Assembly: GCA_028694105.1 (NCBI GenBank)
Contig: JAQUUC010000009.1
Span: forward strand, 33,618-97,617
Reading direction: 5' to 3'
DNA length: 64,000 nt
From: Hespellia sp.
GTDB taxonomy: Bacteria > Bacillota > Clostridia > Lachnospirales > Lachnospiraceae
The stretch's first letter is position 1, and the number at the start of each line of letters is the position of its first letter. The notes below the pieces were generated by a model. It made no database searches, was not told the DNA's origin, and saw nothing but the letters and a program-made list of their open reading frames with translations. Of the stretch, positions 17,451 to 27,071 are shown in pieces. The position numbers and the translations under genes are program-made.

Positions 17451-18395
17451 ATGGCAATATTAAAATTAAAACCGAGCTGCAAGAATTATCTGTGGGGCGG
17501 TGAACGGCTAAAGACAGAATTCCACAAAGAGTACGGGGAAGATAAACTGGCAGAGACATGGGAATTGTCCTGCCACATCGACGGCGAGTCCAAAATCGCA
17601 GAGGGTGATTTCGCAGGCAGGACACTGCAGGAATACATTGAGTGGGAAGGCAGACGTGTTCTTGGAACGAACTGTATCCCATTCCAGAATTTCCCGGTGC
17701 TGATTAAATTCATCGATGCAAAGCAGGATCTGTCGATTCAGGTCCATCCGTCCGATGATTATGCGCTCCGTGAGGAAGGACAGTATGGCAAGACGGAAAT
17801 GTGGTACGTGGTCGAGTGTGAAGAAGGCTCTTGTCTGTATTACGGATTTTCGAAGAAGCTGTCCAAAGAAGAGCTAAAGCAGCGCATTCAGGAGGAAACA
17901 ATTCTGGAGGTCATGAATAAGATGCCGGTGCAAAAAGGTGATGTATTCTTCATCGAAGCCGGAACGGTCCATGCAATTGGAAAAGGCATCGTCATTGCCG
18001 AGATTCAGCAGAATTCCAACATAACGTACCGCGTGTATGATTACGGGAGAGTAGGAGCAGATGGGAAAAAGCGGGATCTCCATATCGAAAAAGCATTGGA
18101 GGTCGCAAACCGCGACCCGAAGGTCCGCAGTGATTCCTTTGATCCGCATCTTGGGATGTGTCGGTATTTTGCCGTGGATAAGCTGATGCTGGACGGGCGA
18201 ATCCTGAGCAAGATGACCGGAAGCGTGGATGAGACTTCGTTTCTGCATGTGCTGGTATTAGATGGAGAGGGAAGTATTAGAAACGCAGAGACGGTTGCCT
18301 TTGAAAAAGGGGATAGTATTCTGCTGACTGCCGGAACCGGAGAATTTGAAATACAGGGCAAGTGCGAGGCACTGCTGACAACAATACCGTGTTAG
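17451..18395 (+). CDS. manA: Mannose-6-phosphate isomerase, class I
   Basis: A 314-residue type I mannose-6-phosphate isomerase, a zinc enzyme that interconverts mannose 6-phosphate and fructose 6-phosphate. Zinc and active-site motifs are SIQVHPSDDYA, GKTEMWYVVE and FIEAGTVHAIGKGIVIAEIQQ, with the conserved Arg in ITYRVYDYGR. The length matches the short Firmicute form. As the last gene of the mannoside operon it would pass mannose into glycolysis, but no mannose kinase is in the cluster. A strong terminator follows. Confidence 0.93.
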   Translation: MAILKLKPSCKNYLWGGERLKTEFHKEYGEDKLAETWELSCHIDGESKIAEGDFAGRTLQEYIEWEGRRVLGTNCIPFQNFPVLIKFIDAKQDLSIQVHPSDDYALREEGQYGKTEMWYVVECEEGSCLYYGFSKKLSKEELKQRIQEETILEVMNKMPVQKGDVFFIEAGTVHAIGKGIVIAEIQQNSNITYRVYDYGRVGADGKKRDLHIEKALEVANRDPKVRSDSFDPHLGMCRYFAVDKLMLDGRILSKMTGSVDETSFLHVLVLDGEGSIRNAETVAFEKGDSILLTAGTGEFEIQGKCEALLTTIPC

Positions 18396-18411
18396 AGTTT
18401 GGCTGGCAGAA

Positions 18412-18454
18412 AAAAACGGCGGGTACGTTCGATTCGAACGTACCCGCCGTTTTT
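18412..18454. terminator. Bidirectional terminator between manA and pyrG
   Basis: A perfect 18-base inverted repeat (AACGGCGGGTACGTTCGA and its complement, 18415-18451) has a one-base nominal loop. It is flanked by A-runs on the left and T-runs on the right, so it can terminate both convergent genes. Confidence 0.93.
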
Positions 18455-18474
18455 GGGTCTCCAGCACCACCAAC

Positions 18475-20082
18475 CTATTTATTCTGATATGTCAACGCCG
18501 CTTCCACAAATCCCTTGAACAGTGGATGTGGTCTGTTTGGACGGGATTTCAGCTCCGGATGCGCCTGCGTTGCAAGAAACCAAGGATGCTCCGGAATCTC
18601 AATCATTTCCACGATGCGTCCGTCCGGTGAAAGGCCGGAGAGCAGCATACCGTTTTCCGTTAATACATCGCGGTAGTCATTGTTGACTTCGTAGCGGTGA
18701 CGATGGCGCTCTGCAATCTCGCCGGTTCCGTATAATTCGTATGCTTTGGAGGACTGGTCAAGTACGCAGGGGTAAGATCCGAGTCTTAGAGTACCGCCGA
18801 TGTCCTCAATGCCGATCTGGTCTTCCATGATATGGATGACCGGGTGCGTTGTGTCTGGCTTTAGCTCGATGCTGTGGGCATCCTTGTAACCGACAACATC
18901 GCGGGCAAATTCTACGATTGCAAGCTGCATACCGAGGCATAAGCCAAGGAATGGAAGGTTGTTTTCGCGGGCGTATCGGATGGCTTCAATCTTGCCGTCG
19001 ATTCCGCGGTCACCGAATCCGCCGGGGACTAAGATGCCGCTGACATCGCCAAGTATTTCTGCTGCATTTTCCGGTGTGACAAGCTCGGAATCGACCCATT
19101 TGATGTTGACCGTGGTGTGACTGAAGATTCCGCCGTGTTTTAAGGCTTCAACGACACTGATGTAGGCATCGTGCAACTGGATATATTTACCGACTAAGGC
19201 AACGGTCACTTCGTTCGTAGGAGTGCGCAGACAGTCTACCATATCCTTCCAGTCGCTTAAGTCCGGTTCCGGGCACTCAAGGTGCAGACATTCACATACG
19301 ACGCTTGCAAGGTTTTCTTTTTCCATGGCGAGCGGTGCCTCGTACAGATATTCCACATCCAGATTCTGGAGTACGTGATTGGCAGGAATGTTGCAGAAGA
19401 GGGAAATCTTTTCTTTCAGCCCATCGTCGAGCGGTTTTTCGGAACGGCATACGATGACGTCCGGCTGGATTCCCATGCCCTGAAGATCCTTAACACTTGC
19501 CTGAGTCGGTTTTGTTTTTAATTCCTGAGAGGCACGCAGGTAAGGAATTAATGTGACGTGGATCAGGATGGCATTTTCATGTCCCATGTCGTGCTGAAAT
19601 TGACGAATCGCTTCTAAGAACGGCTGACTTTCGATGTCACCGACCGTACCGCCGACCTCGATGATTGCAATCTCCGTGTCCTTTGCCGCCGGATTGCGGT
19701 AGAAGCGGCTCTTGATTTCATTGGTGATGTGAGGAATGACCTGAACGGTTCCTCCGCCGAAATCTCCGCGGCGTTCCTTTTGCAGGACAGACCAGTAGAT
19801 TTTACCGGTTGTGACATTGGAATTCTTCGTTAAGCTTTCATCGATGAAACGCTCATAGTGACCGAGATCAAGATCGGTCTCTGCGCCATCATCGGTCACG
19901 AAAACTTCGCCGTGCTGTACCGGGTTCATGGTTCCCGGGTCGATGTTGATGTATGGGTCGAATTTCTGCATCGTTACGGTATATCCGCGCGCCTTAAGAA
20001 GACGTCCGAGAGATGCTGCTGTGATTCCTTTTCCGAGTCCTGATACGACTCCGCCTGTTACAAATACATATTTTACTGCCAT
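18475..20082 (-). CDS. pyrG: CTP synthase
   Basis: A 535-residue CTP synthase that aminates UTP to CTP with glutamine and ATP. The N-terminal amidoligase domain begins [23 protein letters not shown]. The C-terminal class I glutaminase domain has the nucleophile Cys in [10 protein letters not shown], and the catalytic His lies near the C-terminus in [12 protein letters not shown]. The start at 20082, with AGGAGG upstream, gives the standard length; the ORF extends further upstream without support. I saw no clear pyrG-type reiterative-G leader, although the leader was not exhaustively folded. Confidence 0.97.
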   Translation of the reverse strand: MAVKYVFVTGGVVSGLGKGITAASLGRLLKARGYTVTMQKFDPYINIDPGTMNPVQHGEVFVTDDGAETDLDLGHYERFIDESLTKNSNVTTGKIYWSVLQKERRGDFGGGTVQVIPHITNEIKSRFYRNPAAKDTEIAIIEVGGTVGDIESQPFLEAIRQFQHDMGHENAILIHVTLIPYLRASQELKTKPTQASVKDLQGMGIQPDVIVCRSEKPLDDGLKEKISLFCNIPANHVLQNLDVEYLYEAPLAMEKENLASVVCECLHLECPEPDLSDWKDMVDCLRTPTNEVTVALVGKYIQLHDAYISVVEALKHGGIFSHTTVNIKWVDSELVTPENAAEILGDVSGILVPGGFGDRGIDGKIEAIRYARENNLPFLGLCLGMQLAIVEFARDVVGYKDAHSIELKPDTTHPVIHIMEDQIGIEDIGGTLRLGSYPCVLDQSSKAYELYGTGEIAERHRHRYEVNNDYRDVLTENGMLLSGLSPDGRIVEMIEIPEHPWFLATQAHPELKSRPNRPHPLFKGFVEAALTYQNK

Positions 20083-20216
20083 ATGTTCCTCCTTTGATGA
20101 AATGTGAAAATAGTAATTTATATAGTGAATCATTTATTTCAAAAAATACTTATCGAGTATACACCTTCTGTGCTTTGAATTACAGTACTTTTTGAAAAAA
20201 ATCCTGAAAAAATAAA

Positions 20217-20261
20217 TAGAAAAAGGGGACAAAAATCCATTGCAGAATTTTTGTCCCCTTT
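20217..20261 (-). terminator. Terminator after the DUF1846 gene
   Basis: A perfect 15-base stem (AAAGGGGACAAAAAT at 20222-20236 against its complement at 20247-20261) has a 10-base loop. On the minus strand it is followed by a T-run, so it ends the DUF1846 transcript before pyrG. Confidence 0.88.
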
Positions 20262-20323
20262 GACAAGTTCCTACTATCTAAAAATAGTATGTTTCATTTT
20301 AAAATTATTCCCTGAAAACAGTT

Positions 20324-21802
20324 TTAGTGGAAATGACGGTCTGTTTCATAGACCGGGTCACAGGTCAGGTTAATGCCGAGGCGTTTCCACATCTTGATAT
20401 CGACGGTTGCGAGCATAACAGAAGTATGAACTTCACTGCCGGCAAGATTCGGAACCTGCATGAGTGCTGCTTTTGCAGCCGGATCTGTTGCGGCACTGGT
20501 GGAAAGAGCAATCAAAACTTCGTCAGTATGAAGTCTTGGATTCTTACTCTTTAAATAATCAACCTTCAGTGTCTGGATTGGATTGATCGCCTCCGGTGAA
20601 ATCACATGGACTTTATGGTCAACTCCGGCGAGTTCCTTCAGTGCATTGAGAAGCAGTGCAGCGGAAGAACCGAGAAGCGGTGTGGTTTTCCCCGTGATGA
20701 TGCGTCCGTCCGGAAGTTCCATTGCAGCCGCAGGCTCTCCAAGTTCATCGGCAAGCTTCAGGGCAACATCGACAACAGGACGATTGTGAACAGTAATACC
20801 GCATTGTGTCATCAGACGCTCGATTTTTAAGGCTTCTTCCTCGGTGCAGTTACCTTTTAACAGATTGCACACGGAAGTGTAGTAGCGGCGGATAATCTCC
20901 TGACGCGAGGCCTCCTGACATACCTCATCATCGCAAATACAGTTGCCGGCCATGTTAACACCCATATCGGTTGGCGATTTGTAGGGGCTGGCACCGTAGA
21001 TTCGCTCGAACATGGTATTCAGAACCGGGAAGATCTCAACATCACGATTGTAGTTAACCGTTGTCTTGCCATAGGCCTCCAGATGAAACGGGTCAATCAT
21101 GTTGACATCATTTAAATCTGCGGTCGCAGCTTCATAAGCGAGGTTGACCGGATGCTTGAGTGGGATGTTCCAGATTGGAAATGTCTCAAACTTGGCATAG
21201 CCTGCGCGCACACCGCGTTTTTCTTCGTGGTAGAGCTGTGACAGACAGGTTGCCATCTTGCCGCTTCCGGGTCCCGGAGCGGTGATGATTACAAGTGGTC
21301 TGCTTGTCTTAATATAATCATTCTTGCCATACCCGTCCTCACTGACGATGTGGGAGAGGTTGGATGGATATCCGTCAATTAAATAATGTGTGTAAACTTT
21401 GATGCCAAGATTTTCCAGACGGGTCTTGAATAAAGCGGCACTGTTCTGACCGGAATACTGTGTGATGGTAACGCTCCCGACAAACAGTCCGTTCTCCTGA
21501 AATTCATCCATCAGACGCAGAACATCAGAATCATAAGTGATGCCCAGATCCCCGCGCACTTTATTCTTTTCGATATCCTTGGCGCTGATGACGATAACGA
21601 TCTCAGCCTGATCGCTTAATTGTTTTAATAACTGAAGTTTACTGTCCGGCTGAAAACCCGGCAGAACGCGTGCAGCGTGGTAATCATCAAAAAGCTTGCC
21701 GCCGAATTCCAGATACAGCTTGTTATCAAACTGGTTGATTCTCTCGCGGATATGCTCTGACTGCATAGCGAGATATTTCTTATTGTCAAATCCGATTCTC
21801 AT
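20324..21802 (-). CDS. DUF1846 family protein
   Basis: A 492-residue cytoplasmic protein of the DUF1846 family, common in Firmicutes. A structure is known for a pneumococcal member, but to my knowledge the function is not established. The N-terminus MRIGFDNKKYLAMQSEHIRER is typical. The middle holds a nucleotide-binding-like segment, VIITAPGPGSGKMATCLSQLY, that resembles a P-loop. The C-terminal third has LLGSSAALLLNALKELAG and VLIALSTSAATDPAAKAAL. It is monocistronic with its own promoter and terminator. No neighbour reveals its role. Confidence 0.9.
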   Translation of the reverse strand: MRIGFDNKKYLAMQSEHIRERINQFDNKLYLEFGGKLFDDYHAARVLPGFQPDSKLQLLKQLSDQAEIVIVISAKDIEKNKVRGDLGITYDSDVLRLMDEFQENGLFVGSVTITQYSGQNSAALFKTRLENLGIKVYTHYLIDGYPSNLSHIVSEDGYGKNDYIKTSRPLVIITAPGPGSGKMATCLSQLYHEEKRGVRAGYAKFETFPIWNIPLKHPVNLAYEAATADLNDVNMIDPFHLEAYGKTTVNYNRDVEIFPVLNTMFERIYGASPYKSPTDMGVNMAGNCICDDEVCQEASRQEIIRRYYTSVCNLLKGNCTEEEALKIERLMTQCGITVHNRPVVDVALKLADELGEPAAAMELPDGRIITGKTTPLLGSSAALLLNALKELAGVDHKVHVISPEAINPIQTLKVDYLKSKNPRLHTDEVLIALSTSAATDPAAKAALMQVPNLAGSEVHTSVMLATVDIKMWKRLGINLTCDPVYETDRHFH

Positions 21803-21828
21803 AACATACCTTTCTTTCCTAAAAAATG

Positions 21829-21856
21829 AAAAACGAATTGCATAGAATTCGTTTTT
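21829..21856 (-). promoter_or_regulatory. Leader hairpin of the DUF1846 gene
   Basis: AAAAACGAATT (21829-21839) and AATTCGTTTTT (21846-21856) form an 11-base perfect stem with a 6-base loop. On the minus strand it would begin about 10 bases after the predicted start of transcription and be followed by a T-run, so it may attenuate the gene or protect the 5' end. Confidence 0.45.
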
Positions 21857-21872
21857 TATAACATTCTTTATT

Positions 21873-21901
21873 AGTATACTAAAAAAAAAACAAATTTACA
21901 A
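21873..21901 (-). promoter_or_regulatory. Promoter of the DUF1846 gene
   Basis: Reading the minus strand, TTGTAA (21901-21896) and TATACT (21878-21873) are 17 bases apart. Confidence 0.55.
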
Positions 21902-21945
21902 GCATGAGAATGCCTTAAGTTTACAGTATTTTCATAATGTTTTTA

Positions 21946-21974
21946 TTGATTTATGAGGAAGCACTACTTATAAT
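21946..21974 (+). promoter_or_regulatory. ftsH promoter
   Basis: TTGATT (21946-21951) and a perfect TATAAT (21969-21974) are 17 bases apart, 30 bases before the ftsH start codon. Confidence 0.7.
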
Positions 21975-22003
21975 GATAGTAATTGATGCTTAGGAGGAAA
22001 GAC

Positions 22004-24028
22004 ATGGAGAACAAGAATAATAACGATAACCGCAATCCAAAGAATAAAAAGCAGAGCTGGATGGTTATTGTGATTACCACAATTATTACCGGTCTGATGG
22101 TGATGGCTCTATATACGATGATGCAGAGTCAGGGAGCAGAGAAGATTTCATATAACAAGTTCCTTAATATGATTCAGGAGAAGCAGGTCGAGAAAGTCAC
22201 GATTGGAAATTCACGTATTTATATTACATCGAAGGATGCCGCAAAAAATAGTGCGGCGAGTGAACTCAGTGAACTGTTGGGAACGGAGAAGGTGGAAGCC
22301 GAACCGGATTATTATACCGGAACCGTTGACAATGATAAGCTGTCCGAGACTCTTTATGATGCCGGAATCGAATATGAACAGGAGATACCGGACACCGCAT
22401 CGTCCATGATGCTGGAAGTATTTATTACGCTGATACTGCCGATTCTTGTGATTGTTGTTGTATTTAACTTTGTCATGAAGCGGATGTCCAAGGGCGGCGG
22501 CATGATGGGGATTGGCAAGAGCAATGCCAAGGTGTACGTCGAGAAAGAGACTGGGGTGACATTTGCGGATGTCGCAGGTCAGGATGAAGCGAAAGAATCG
22601 CTGCAGGAGGTTGTGGATTTCCTTCACAACCCCGGCAAATATACCGGAATCGGAGCGAAGCTTCCGAAGGGTGCCCTTCTGGTGGGACCTCCGGGAACTG
22701 GTAAGACACTGCTTGCAAAGGCGGTAGCCGGAGAGGCGAAGGTTCCATTCTTCTCGCTCTCAGGTTCTGCATTTGTAGAGATGTATGTCGGTGTCGGAGC
22801 ATCCCGTGTGCGTGATCTGTTCAAGCAGGCACAGCAGATGGCTCCCTGTATTGTATTTATCGATGAGATCGATGCAATCGGTAAGAGCCGTGATAACGGA
22901 ATGGGAAGTAACGATGAACGTGAGCAGACATTGAACCAGTTACTTGCTGAGATGGATGGTTTTGATACTAATAAGGGATTGTTGCTTCTGGCAGCGACGA
23001 ACAGACCGGAAGTACTGGATCCGGCACTTCTGCGTCCGGGACGGTTTGACAGACGTATCGTGGTTGACAAGCCGGATTTAAAAGGCCGTGTCGATACACT
23101 GAAGGTACATTCGAAGGATGTTAAGATGGATGAGACGGTCGATCTGGAGGCGATTGCGCTTGCAACCTCCGGAGCGGTTGGATCCGATCTGGCCAATATG
23201 ATTAATGAGGCTGCGATCAATGCCGTAAAGAATGGCAGACAGGTCGTGTGCCAATCAGATTTATTTGAGGCAGTTGAGGTTGTCTTAGTCGGTAAAGAGA
23301 AGAAAGACCGTATCATGAGTGCGGAGGAGAGACGGATTGTCTCTTACCATGAAGTTGGACATGCGCTTGTCAGTGCACTGCAGAAGGATTCCGAGCCAGT
23401 TCAGAAGATTACGATTGTTCCGAGAACCATGGGTGCACTTGGATATGTAATGCAGACACCGGAGGAAGAGAAGTTCCTTAATACGAAGAAAGAATTAGAG
23501 GCAATGCTGGTCGGCGCTCTGGCGGGCCGCGCGGCAGAGGAGATTGTCTTTGAAACGATTACAACCGGAGCTTCCAATGATATTGAGCAGGCAACCAAGA
23601 TTGCCAGAGCGATGATTACACAGTACGGTATGTCAGAAAAGTTTGGCCTGATGGGCTTAGAATCCATTCAGAACCGCTATTTAGACGGACGTGCAGTGAT
23701 GAACTGTGGTGACGAGACAGCGGCTGAGATTGACCGCGAAGTTATGAAGATGCTCAAAGAAGCATACGAAGAAGCGAAACATCTTTTAAGTGAGAACCGT
23801 GAAGCACTCGATAAGATTGCAGGTTTCCTGATTCAGAAGGAGACGATTACCGGCAAAGAATTTATGAAAATCTTCCGTGAAGTAAAAGGAATTCCTGAGC
23901 CGGAGGAGGAAGAGAAGATTACTTCTGACACCGTACAGCCAAAAGAAGGCAGAATTGTAATGAAGGAAGAGCCGGAGTGGATGAAAGAGGATGACGCCGT
24001 TGCTGGTGAAGATACAGAGAACAGCTAG
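22004..24028 (+). CDS. ftsH: ATP-dependent zinc metalloprotease FtsH
   Basis: A 674-residue membrane-bound AAA+ protease that degrades misfolded membrane proteins and short-lived regulators. Membrane segments lie at about residues 19-41 and 136-157 around an extracytoplasmic domain. Walker A is GPPGTGKT at 228-235, Walker B is [10 protein letters not shown], the second region of homology is [22 protein letters not shown], and the zinc motif is HEVGH at 449-453. The tail is acidic. A TTG at 21983 is in frame, but TAGGAGG at 21991-21997 fits the ATG at 22004. A long hairpin follows the gene. Confidence 0.97.
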   Translation: MENKNNNDNRNPKNKKQSWMVIVITTIITGLMVMALYTMMQSQGAEKISYNKFLNMIQEKQVEKVTIGNSRIYITSKDAAKNSAASELSELLGTEKVEAEPDYYTGTVDNDKLSETLYDAGIEYEQEIPDTASSMMLEVFITLILPILVIVVVFNFVMKRMSKGGGMMGIGKSNAKVYVEKETGVTFADVAGQDEAKESLQEVVDFLHNPGKYTGIGAKLPKGALLVGPPGTGKTLLAKAVAGEAKVPFFSLSGSAFVEMYVGVGASRVRDLFKQAQQMAPCIVFIDEIDAIGKSRDNGMGSNDEREQTLNQLLAEMDGFDTNKGLLLLAATNRPEVLDPALLRPGRFDRRIVVDKPDLKGRVDTLKVHSKDVKMDETVDLEAIALATSGAVGSDLANMINEAAINAVKNGRQVVCQSDLFEAVEVVLVGKEKKDRIMSAEERRIVSYHEVGHALVSALQKDSEPVQKITIVPRTMGALGYVMQTPEEEKFLNTKKELEAMLVGALAGRAAEEIVFETITTGASNDIEQATKIARAMITQYGMSEKFGLMGLESIQNRYLDGRAVMNCGDETAAEIDREVMKMLKEAYEEAKHLLSENREALDKIAGFLIQKETITGKEFMKIFREVKGIPEPEEEEKITSDTVQPKEGRIVMKEEPEWMKEDDAVAGEDTENS

Positions 24029-24050
24029 AATTTTAATGAATGAGAAACCG

Positions 24051-24113
24051 GAATGAGAGCGAGCTGGAGATATGCGGCGAAAGATACCGCACATCCCCGG
24101 CTCGCGCTCATTC
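24051..24113. repeat. Long imperfect hairpin after ftsH (copy 1 of a related pair)
   Basis: GAATGAGAGCGAGC (24051-24064) pairs with GCTCGCGCTCATTC (24100-24113), and the pairing continues inward to ATGCGG/CCGCAC around a CGAAAGATA loop. The stem is about 27 base pairs with a few mismatches. No T-run follows. Its right arm matches the hairpin after fbp at 15 of 19 positions, which points to a dispersed palindromic repeat. It may still end transcription or protect the 3' end. Confidence 0.7.
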
Positions 24114-24124
24114 AAAATCATACC

Positions 24125-24153
24125 TTGTCCTTTCCACGCGAAAACAGTATAAT
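24125..24153 (+). promoter_or_regulatory. uvrC promoter giving a leaderless start
   Basis: TTGTCC (24125-24130) and a perfect TATAAT (24148-24153) are 17 bases apart. The uvrC ATG begins at 24160, seven bases after the -10 box, which is where transcription itself should start. Confidence 0.65.
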
Positions 24154-24159
24154 ACATAT

Positions 24160-26013
24160 ATGGAAAATAATAATTTTGTGATTGAAGATGAATTGAAAAA
24201 GTTACCGGGAAAACCGGGTGTCTATATTATGCATGATGAGTCGGATCAGATTATTTATGTCGGCAAGGCAATCAGTCTGAAGAATCGTGTCAGACAGTAC
24301 TTTCAGAGCAGCAGAAATAAGGGCGCCAAGATTGAACAGATGGTGACGCACATCCGCCGGTTTGAGTATATTATTACGGATTCGGAATTGGAAGCACTCG
24401 TTCTTGAGTGCAATCTGATTAAGGAACACAGACCAAAATACAATACGATGCTGATGGATGATAAAACCTATCCGTTCATCAAAGTGACGGTGGAGGAGCC
24501 ATTTCCGCGTGTGATGCTTGCCCGCAGGATGGTGAAGGATAAGTCAAGATATTTCGGACCGTATACCAGTGCAGGAGCCGTAAGGGATACAATTGATCTG
24601 ATTCGAAAGCTGTATCAGATTCGCAGCTGTAACCGGAATCTGCCGCGGGATACGGGGAAAGAAAGGCCGTGCCTGAATTATCATATCAAGCAGTGCAAAG
24701 CGCCTTGTCAGGGATACATTTCCGAGGAGGAATACCGAAAGTCAATTGATGAAGTCATCCGGTTTTTGAATGGAAATTTTGATTCGATTCTGAAAGAACT
24801 GGAAGAGAAGATGCTTCATGCATCTGAGGCGATGGAATTTGAGAAAGCGATTGAGTACCGTGAACTGATGAACAGTGTCCGTCAGATTTCCCAGAAACAG
24901 AAGATTACGGACAGCAGTGGTGAGGACCGGGATATCCTTGCAGTTGCAACAGAGAATGAAGACGCGGTGGTGCAGGTGTTCTTTATCCGTGGAGGCCGCC
25001 TGATTGGCAGAGACCATTTTTATCTGCGCATTGCAAAAGGAGAGGAGGCTGCGGATATCATTTCCAGCTTTATCAAGCAGTATTATGCTGGAACACCGTA
25101 TATTCCGAAAGAATTGATGCTGCAGACCGATGTGGAGGATGCTGAGGTACTCGAAGAATGGCTGACGAAGAAGCGTGGGCACAAGGTGTCGCTGCAGGTT
25201 CCGCAAAAGGGAAAAAAGGAGAAGCTGGTCGAGCTGGCGGCAAATAATGCGGCACTGGTTCTCAGCAAGGATAAGGAACGCCTGAAACGTGAAGAAGGGC
25301 GAACCATTGGTGCGGTGAAAGAGATTGAGAAGCTGCTTGGAATTGAGCGTATACGCCGGATAGAAGCGTTTGATATTTCCAATACGAATGGATTTGCATC
25401 GGTAGGTTCGATGATTGTATATGACCATGGTAAGCCGAAGCGGAACGATTACCGCAAGTTTAAGATTAAGGGTGTGCAGGGAGCGGATGATTATGCCAGC
25501 ATGCGGGAAGTGCTGACCAGAAGATTTCAGCACGGGCTGAGTGAGCGGGAAAACAGTCGTGAGATTGGAAGCTTTACGACATTTCCGGACCTGATTATGA
25601 TGGATGGCGGCCGGGGGCAGGTGAATATTGCGCTGGAAGTACTGGATGAGCTGCGGCTGAATATTCCGGTTTGTGGTATGGTAAAGGACGATCACCATCG
25701 GACGAGAGGCCTTTATTATGATAACGTGGAGCTTCCGATAGACCGAAGCTCGGAAGGCTTTAAATTGATTACACGGATTCAGGACGAGGCACATCGATTC
25801 GCAATCGAATTTCACCGAAAGCTGAGGAGTCAGGGGCAGGTCCACTCGATTCTGGATGATATTCCGGGGGTTGGACCAACGCGAAGGAAGGAACTGATGA
25901 AGCAGTTTATGAGTCTTGATGCAATCAAGGCAGCGACGGTGGAGGATCTTGCAAAATTGCCGGGCATGAATGGAAATGTTGCAAAGAATGTGTACAACTT
26001 TTTCCGTGAATGA
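24160..26013 (+). CDS. uvrC: Excinuclease ABC subunit C
   Basis: A 617-residue UvrC, the nuclease that makes both incisions in UvrABC nucleotide excision repair. The GIY-YIG domain is at about residues 12-90 ([20 protein letters not shown]). A UVR motif that binds UvrB lies near residues 200-235 ([16 protein letters not shown]). The RNase H-like second nuclease domain has FDISNTNG and [12 protein letters not shown], and the C-terminus has helix-hairpin-helix repeats ([15 protein letters not shown]). The start at 24160 gives the family N-terminus. The frame opens earlier, but only through the upstream hairpin. No Shine-Dalgarno sequence precedes 24160, and the promoter places the transcription start at the ATG. 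Confidence 0.96.
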   Translation: MENNNFVIEDELKKLPGKPGVYIMHDESDQIIYVGKAISLKNRVRQYFQSSRNKGAKIEQMVTHIRRFEYIITDSELEALVLECNLIKEHRPKYNTMLMDDKTYPFIKVTVEEPFPRVMLARRMVKDKSRYFGPYTSAGAVRDTIDLIRKLYQIRSCNRNLPRDTGKERPCLNYHIKQCKAPCQGYISEEEYRKSIDEVIRFLNGNFDSILKELEEKMLHASEAMEFEKAIEYRELMNSVRQISQKQKITDSSGEDRDILAVATENEDAVVQVFFIRGGRLIGRDHFYLRIAKGEEAADIISSFIKQYYAGTPYIPKELMLQTDVEDAEVLEEWLTKKRGHKVSLQVPQKGKKEKLVELAANNAALVLSKDKERLKREEGRTIGAVKEIEKLLGIERIRRIEAFDISNTNGFASVGSMIVYDHGKPKRNDYRKFKIKGVQGADDYASMREVLTRRFQHGLSERENSREIGSFTTFPDLIMMDGGRGQVNIALEVLDELRLNIPVCGMVKDDHHRTRGLYYDNVELPIDRSSEGFKLITRIQDEAHRFAIEFHRKLRSQGQVHSILDDIPGVGPTRRKELMKQFMSLDAIKAATVEDLAKLPGMNGNVAKNVYNFFRE

Positions 26014-26019
26014 TATAAT
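25991..26019 (+). promoter_or_regulatory. Possible hprK promoter
   Basis: TATAAT (26014-26019) lies just after the uvrC stop, and TGTACA (25991-25996) is 17 bases upstream of it inside the end of uvrC. The -35 box is weak. Confidence 0.4.
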
Positions 26020-26052
26020 GAAAGAGAGAAAAACAAAGAAAGAAGGTATGAT

Positions 26053-26988
26053 ATGAACATGAACAATAATGAGGTTAAGCTGAAAGACATCGTTGAAAAA
26101 ATGGAACTGAAGAATATGACACCCGATGTGGAACTGGATAACAAGAGTGTTGCGGTACCGGATGTTAACAGACCAGCATTGCAGCTTGCCGGATATTATG
26201 ATCATTTCGATTCAGAACGCATTCAGCTTATTGGATATGTAGAGTACTCCTATATGCAGGGAATCGATGTTGAACGCAGAAAAGATATTTACAAAGATCT
26301 GTTAGCCTATAACATTCCGTGCATCATTTTCTGCAATGGAATGGAGCCGGACAAAGCTCTGATTGAGGCAGCACTTGTCTCAGACACTCCGATATTTCGA
26401 AGTGAAAGAACAACCTCCTCATTTATGGCGGAACTGATCCGCTGGATGAATGTTCAGCTTGCACCTTGCATTTCCATTCATGGAGTTCTGGTGGATGTAT
26501 ATGGTGTCGGTGTTCTGATTATGGGAGACAGCGGTGTTGGCAAAAGTGAGGCGGCTCTGGAGCTGATCAAGCGTGGTCACCGTCTGGTTACCGATGATGT
26601 GGTTGAGATTCGTAAAGTCAGTGAAGACACACTGGTTGGAACAGCACCGGATATCACACGGCATTTCATTGAACTTCGGGGAATCGGTATCGTCGATGTT
26701 AAGACGCTGTTTGGTGTGCAGAGTGTTCGTGAGACGCAGAATATCGACCTTGTAATTACGTTAGAAGAGTGGAGCAAGGATAAAGAATATGACAGACTTG
26801 GACTGGAAGAGGAGTATACAGAATTCCTTGGAAACAGGATTGTATGTCATACGATTCCAATCCGTCCGGGACGTAATATTGCAATCATCGTTGAATCAGC
26901 AGCCATCAATCACAGACAGAAACAGATGGGTTATAATGCCGCACAGGAACTGTACCGCAGAGTGCAGGAAAATCTGGCAAAGAAATAG
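26053..26988 (+). CDS. hprK: HPr kinase/phosphorylase
   Basis: A 311-residue bifunctional HPr kinase/phosphorylase. It phosphorylates Ser46 of HPr in response to fructose 1,6-bisphosphate and so drives CcpA-dependent carbon catabolite repression. The N-terminal domain covers about 130 residues. The C-terminal catalytic domain has Walker A GDSGVGKS at 158-165, then RGHRLVTDDVVEI and ELRGIGIVDV, the HprK signature. AAGAAGG precedes the ATG by 7 bases. A second ATG two codons later is possible. It follows uvrC by 39 bases and may be partly co-transcribed. Confidence 0.97.
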   Translation: MNMNNNEVKLKDIVEKMELKNMTPDVELDNKSVAVPDVNRPALQLAGYYDHFDSERIQLIGYVEYSYMQGIDVERRKDIYKDLLAYNIPCIIFCNGMEPDKALIEAALVSDTPIFRSERTTSSFMAELIRWMNVQLAPCISIHGVLVDVYGVGVLIMGDSGVGKSEAALELIKRGHRLVTDDVVEIRKVSEDTLVGTAPDITRHFIELRGIGIVDVKTLFGVQSVRETQNIDLVITLEEWSKDKEYDRLGLEEEYTEFLGNRIVCHTIPIRPGRNIAIIVESAAINHRQKQMGYNAAQELYRRVQENLAKK

Positions 26989-27020
26989 AAAATGTATGGC
27001 AGGATATAAGTGTATTACAT

Positions 27021-27062
27021 AATGAAAAAGGAACGTTCCATTTGGGACGTTCCTTTTTCATT
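27021..27062. terminator. Bidirectional terminator between hprK and the PBP gene
   Basis: AATGAAAAAGGAACGTTCC and GGGACGTTCCTTTTTCATT form a 19-pair stem with one G-U pair and a 4-base loop. A-runs and T-runs in the arms allow termination on both strands. Confidence 0.92.
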
Positions 27063-27071
27063 ATGGTTTAT

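Noticed and set aside
20083..20220. pyrG attenuation by reiterative G addition
   Set aside because: No initially transcribed GGG followed by a matching C-rich terminator arm was seen on the minus strand. The strong stem at 20222-20261 belongs to the upstream DUF1846 transcript.
24040..24159. Upstream extension of uvrC from an ATG at 24040
   Set aside because: It would translate through the long hairpin, has no ribosome binding site, and adds 40 residues absent from the family.
24742..26205. 487-residue minus-strand open frame over uvrC
   Set aside because: It is a shadow of uvrC, His/Leu-rich with no family pattern, no ribosome binding site and no independent support.
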